From Bacteroidota bacterium (GTDB taxonomy: Bacteria; Bacteroidota; Ignavibacteria; SZUA-365; JAADGX01), in assembly GCA_027021285.1 (NCBI GenBank), contig JALUUP010000371.1:1-8753 (forward strand): 8,753 bases of DNA. The letters are read 5' to 3'. The notes beneath the pieces were generated by a model. That model was given only the letters and a program-made list of their open reading frames with translations. It was not told where the DNA came from and did no database searches. The translations under genes were made by a program, and so were the position numbers. Position 1 is the first letter of the stretch; the number at the start of each line of letters is the position of its first letter. This document shows positions 5,837-8,753 of this stretch, piece by piece.

Positions 5837-7777
5837 TTGAGTAACAAGCCAGGAAGCCCTGTAACGAAACACACGATAATGCCAGACCAAGGCTCTGCAC
5901 ATATAGACACTGAAAGCTATTCATCGCTCCCGGTTGAATTACGGAGCGATCCGGATATTTCCTTTTTCGCAGACGTAAACGGCGTGTTTACTCGCGTTAC
6001 CAAGGAATTCGCCGAGTTGGCAGGGCGAAAGCCCGAATCGCTGATAGGCTCTACACTGGAAGCGCTTTTACATCCCGACGATTCAGCTTTCATAACCTCT
6101 GATTTTTCTTGGTGCATTAATACGTCCACACCGCACAGTGTTCGATTCAAGAACGGCAACAATAAGGTCCGGTGGGTGCATCTGAGCGCCGCGCCGATCC
6201 GCAATCCCAGCGGAGCCATAACCGGTTTCATCGGCAAGGTCCGCGAGATCGTTTCCGTCGAAGCAACCGACCAATCTCTCGCGCTGCCAGGTTCGCGGCT
6301 CCGTGAAATGGTGGAGCGCACGCCCGAATTCATTTTCGAGCTTACCGGCCAGAAGTTCACGTATGCCAATCCCAGCACGCTCCACACGCTCGGGTATCCC
6401 TGGGATCGCCTCCGGGAAATGACCCTTGATGATATTTGCCATCCCGACGATCGCCGCGACGTCCGGGCCGTCTTCGCCCGGCAATTCAGCGATGCCATCC
6501 CTTCACTGTACTGTGAATTCAGAATCATCTGCGCGAACGGGGAATGCATCTGGCTCAGTGTCAGCTCAAGCTTGTCGGCGACACCGGACCATCCACCCCG
6601 TTTACAGATCATTGCTCGTAATATTACCGTTCAAAAAGAAACGGAATCCTGGCTGGCTGCGTCTGAAGCGACGTTGCGCAGCGTTCTACAAAACACCCTG
6701 ACCCCAATTGCCTTTCTCAGCCCGGAAGGCGAATTCGTTTACGCCAATCCCGCGCTGGAGCGGTTGTTCAATAAACCCTGGAAAGACCTCGACCGGAAAA
6801 AGCTGTTCGACTTTGTTCCGGACCATCTTCGTCTTCTCATGAAGAAGCAGTTAGCCCGCATCCTGCAAGAGAAGCAACCTGTCATATCGGAGTTCGTCAT
6901 CACGCGACCGGGACAATCCGATGTGCCCGTCCAGGCCAAGATGTACCTCGTCCAGGGACCGAGCAATCACATCGCCATCGATTTTACCGATATCACCGAG
7001 CAAAAAGACAAGGAGAACCGGCAAGCACGGGAAATCGAACGCGAGGAAGAACGTATCATGAGCCTGGAAGAATTGAATCGCATGAAAGATCGCATGCTTT
7101 CCGCGGTTTCACATGAATTTCGAACTCCTCTCAGCGCCATCATCGGGTTCACGTCTGCTCTTTTGGAGGACGAAAGAATTGACGAAGACCTGAAAAAGAA
7201 ATATCTTGGGATTGTTCACCAGCAGGGTAAGCGACTGGTCACCCTCGTGGACGAAATGCTGGAGTTATCGGTAATGAGACACCACCGACTCAACCTTCAA
7301 GTACAAAAGGTCGATATCAACGAAATGTTACGAGACACGGTTGAGAAATTACAGCTGGAGCAGGAGTCGAAAGACATCACGGTGAAACAGAACTACTCGC
7401 ATACGCTCCCCCTCGTGGAAGGAGATCAGTCACGCTTGCAGCAAGCGTTTTACAACGTCCTTCACAATGCCTTAAAGTACACATCCGATGGAGGTGTTGT
7501 CATCATTACCACGGAAGCGGATGCCAACGAGGTGAGGATCTCTTTCCGCGACAACGGGATCGGGCTGACCGAGGACGAGATCTCTCATATGTATGCGCCA
7601 TTCTACCGTGGAAGCCGTATCAACGAAGGAATACCCGGAACCGGTCTTGGTATGACCATCACGAAGGAGATCGTCGAAGAGCACAACGGCAATATTTCTG
7701 TCGAAAGTACGCCCGACGTGTACACCTCCGTCACCATCCATCTACCCCTTACCCTTTCCAACGACGAATCGCAATAA
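5837..7777 (+). CDS. soluble PAS-domain sensor histidine kinase
   Basis: A 646-residue kinase from TTG 5837; ATG 5879 would give 632. Neither start has a good Shine-Dalgarno sequence. It has no membrane helix, so it should sense a cytosolic signal. Three PAS-type domains can be seen: about 38-138 (FADVNGVFTRVTKEFAELAG, then LHPDD and the closing GFIGKVREI), 155-265 (FTYANPSTLHTLGYP, CHPDDR, IARNITVQK) and 275-390 (FVYANPALERLF, DFTDITEQK). A charged helix of about 388-420 joins them to the HisKA domain with SHEFRTPL and the phospho-acceptor His426. The catalytic domain has the N box with Asn540/Asn544 (NVLHNALKYT), G1 DNGIG (572-576), F box YAPFYRG (586-592) and G2 GTGLGM (601-606), all intact. 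It should autophosphorylate and pass phosphate to the regulator that begins two bases downstream. No ligand can be deduced; no haem or flavin motif was recognised. Confidence 0.94.
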   Translation: MSNKPGSPVTKHTIMPDQGSAHIDTESYSSLPVELRSDPDISFFADVNGVFTRVTKEFAELAGRKPESLIGSTLEALLHPDDSAFITSDFSWCINTSTPHSVRFKNGNNKVRWVHLSAAPIRNPSGAITGFIGKVREIVSVEATDQSLALPGSRLREMVERTPEFIFELTGQKFTYANPSTLHTLGYPWDRLREMTLDDICHPDDRRDVRAVFARQFSDAIPSLYCEFRIICANGECIWLSVSSSLSATPDHPPRLQIIARNITVQKETESWLAASEATLRSVLQNTLTPIAFLSPEGEFVYANPALERLFNKPWKDLDRKKLFDFVPDHLRLLMKKQLARILQEKQPVISEFVITRPGQSDVPVQAKMYLVQGPSNHIAIDFTDITEQKDKENRQAREIEREEERIMSLEELNRMKDRMLSAVSHEFRTPLSAIIGFTSALLEDERIDEDLKKKYLGIVHQQGKRLVTLVDEMLELSVMRHHRLNLQVQKVDINEMLRDTVEKLQLEQESKDITVKQNYSHTLPLVEGDQSRLQQAFYNVLHNALKYTSDGGVVIITTEADANEVRISFRDNGIGLTEDEISHMYAPFYRGSRINEGIPGTGLGMTITKEIVEEHNGNISVESTPDVYTSVTIHLPLTLSNDESQ

Positions 7778-7779
7778 CT

Positions 7780-8753
7780 ATGAGTGAGGAAAAAAAGCGC
7801 CCTCTCCTCATCGTCGATGACGAAGAGAGCGTATGTACCATGCTGGCCTACTGGGCAGAGAAACTGTGGGACTATCCCGTCATCATCGTCAACAAAGGCC
7901 AGGATGCGCTGGAAAAACTCAACGAAAAACCGGGCGTCGTCCTGCTCGACATCATGCTGCCTGACATCAGTGGGATTGAAGTTCTCAAATGGATCAGGTC
8001 GTTTGACAAAAACCTTCCGGTTATCATGCTTTCCGCCCAGGCCAGTGTCGAAGTCGCCCTGGAAGCTCTTCGCACCGGAGCCTTCGATTATTTCACCAAA
8101 CCGATCGATCGCGACCGGCTCAAGAAAACAATCGAAAACGCCATCCGGGGTTACGAACTCTCCGAACAAGTCAGACAGCTCGAGAATCTCCTTGGTGAGA
8201 AATACACGTTTGAAAACATCATTTCTGTCGATCCCAAGATGCAGGATGTGTTCCGGCTGATGCGTAAAGCCGTACCGAGCACAATCACGGTTACCATCCA
8301 GGGAGAAAGCGGCACGGGCAAGGAGCTGATCGCCCGGGCGCTCCATTTCAACGGACCGAGAAAAGACAAGCCATTCATCGTGGTGAACTGCGCCGCCATC
8401 CCACACGAGCTCCTGGAAAGCGAATTATTCGGTCACGAAAAAGGCGCTTTTACCGGCGCCCACGAACGCAAGATCGGAAAGTTTGAAGCTGCCTCTGGAG
8501 GAACACTGTTCCTGGATGAAATCGGCGACATGGATCTGGCGTTGCAGGCCAAGATTCTCCGGGCCATCCAGAACCGGGAAATTCAACGGGTCGGGGGCAC
8601 GGAAACCATCGCCATCGACGTTCGTTTCATCTCGGCGACAAACAAAGACCTCCTGGAAGAAGTGAAGAGCGGAAACTTCCGCGAGGACTTGTATTACCGT
8701 CTTTCCACGTTTCCGATTTACCTCCCGCCCTTGCGCGAGCGCAAGGGGGATAT
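7780..8753 (+). CDS. NtrC-family sigma-54-dependent response regulator (3' end outside window)
   Basis: The frame opens at ATG 7780 and is still open at the window end, giving 324 residues. The receiver domain (about 7-125) has the acid pocket Asp13/Asp14, phospho-acceptor Asp57 in LLDIMLPD, Ser85 and Lys107 in FTKP. After a linker helix (124-140) comes the AAA+ activator domain: Walker A GESGTGKE (175-182), the sigma-54 contact loop GAFTGA (222-227), Walker B GTLFLDEIGD (241-250), and REDLYYRLSTFPIYLPPLRER near the edge. All are intact, so it should hydrolyse ATP to open sigma-54 RNA polymerase promoters once phosphorylated. The rest of the AAA+ domain and the expected C-terminal Fis-type helix-turn-helix lie beyond the window. 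The gap to the kinase stop is two bases with no clear ribosome site, which suggests coupled translation and a cognate pair. Confidence 0.96.
   Translation, partial: MSEEKKRPLLIVDDEESVCTMLAYWAEKLWDYPVIIVNKGQDALEKLNEKPGVVLLDIMLPDISGIEVLKWIRSFDKNLPVIMLSAQASVEVALEALRTGAFDYFTKPIDRDRLKKTIENAIRGYELSEQVRQLENLLGEKYTFENIISVDPKMQDVFRLMRKAVPSTITVTIQGESGTGKELIARALHFNGPRKDKPFIVVNCAAIPHELLESELFGHEKGAFTGAHERKIGKFEAASGGTLFLDEIGDMDLALQAKILRAIQNREIQRVGGTETIAIDVRFISATNKDLLEEVKSGNFREDLYYRLSTFPIYLPPLRERKGD

Noticed and set aside
7603..8406. 267-codon - strand frame opposite the kinase-regulator junction
   Set aside because: It spans the junction of two secure genes and shows no domain of its own.

Overview
The window is chromosomal-looking DNA of roughly 50-55% GC by eye. 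It most likely comes from a Gram-negative, non-spore-forming bacterium with affinity to the FCB group (Bacteroidetes/Chlorobi/Ignavibacteria or a related candidate phylum). Three things support this: the style of the OmpA C-terminal domain at the left edge, a lipoprotein-like cell-wall amidase, and a sigma-54 activator at the right edge. The lineage is an inference and no marker gene fixes it. No tRNA, rRNA, CRISPR array, insertion sequence or integrase was seen. Coding density is very high and no gene-free stretch exceeds about 220 bases.

Left block, + strand, 1-4227. This is an envelope cluster of four genes in one direction: the C-terminal end of an OmpA-family peptidoglycan-binding protein, a large N-acetylmuramoyl-L-alanine amidase with a C-terminal string of beta-sandwich domains, and a SpmA/SpmB pair of membrane proteins. 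The last two overlap by ATGA, and the amidase-spmA gap is only 12 bases. A candidate intrinsic terminator closes the block and lies inside the 3' end of the convergent gene.

Middle block, - strand, 4229-5619. purC (SAICAR synthase, purine biosynthesis) is followed by, and translationally coupled to, a small DUF3788-like gene of unknown function. The 5' leader of purC carries an AT-rich hairpin followed by a T-run on the transcribed strand, which looks like an attenuator or operator.

Right block, + strand, 5837-8753. A soluble sensor histidine kinase with three PAS-type domains is followed two bases later by a NtrC-family response regulator with GAFTGA and Walker motifs, cut by the window end. 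Together they form a two-component system predicted to activate sigma-54 promoters. It is divergent from purC across a 217-base intergenic region.

The most unusual signal is inside the amidase. Residues about 544-702 look like a second, degenerate copy of the amidase fold in which the metal ligands have been lost. Next are the ~105-residue insertion in SpmA, at a position where Bacillus SpmA has none, and the purC leader hairpin. I did not find convincing evidence for a wholly new defence or mobile system here.
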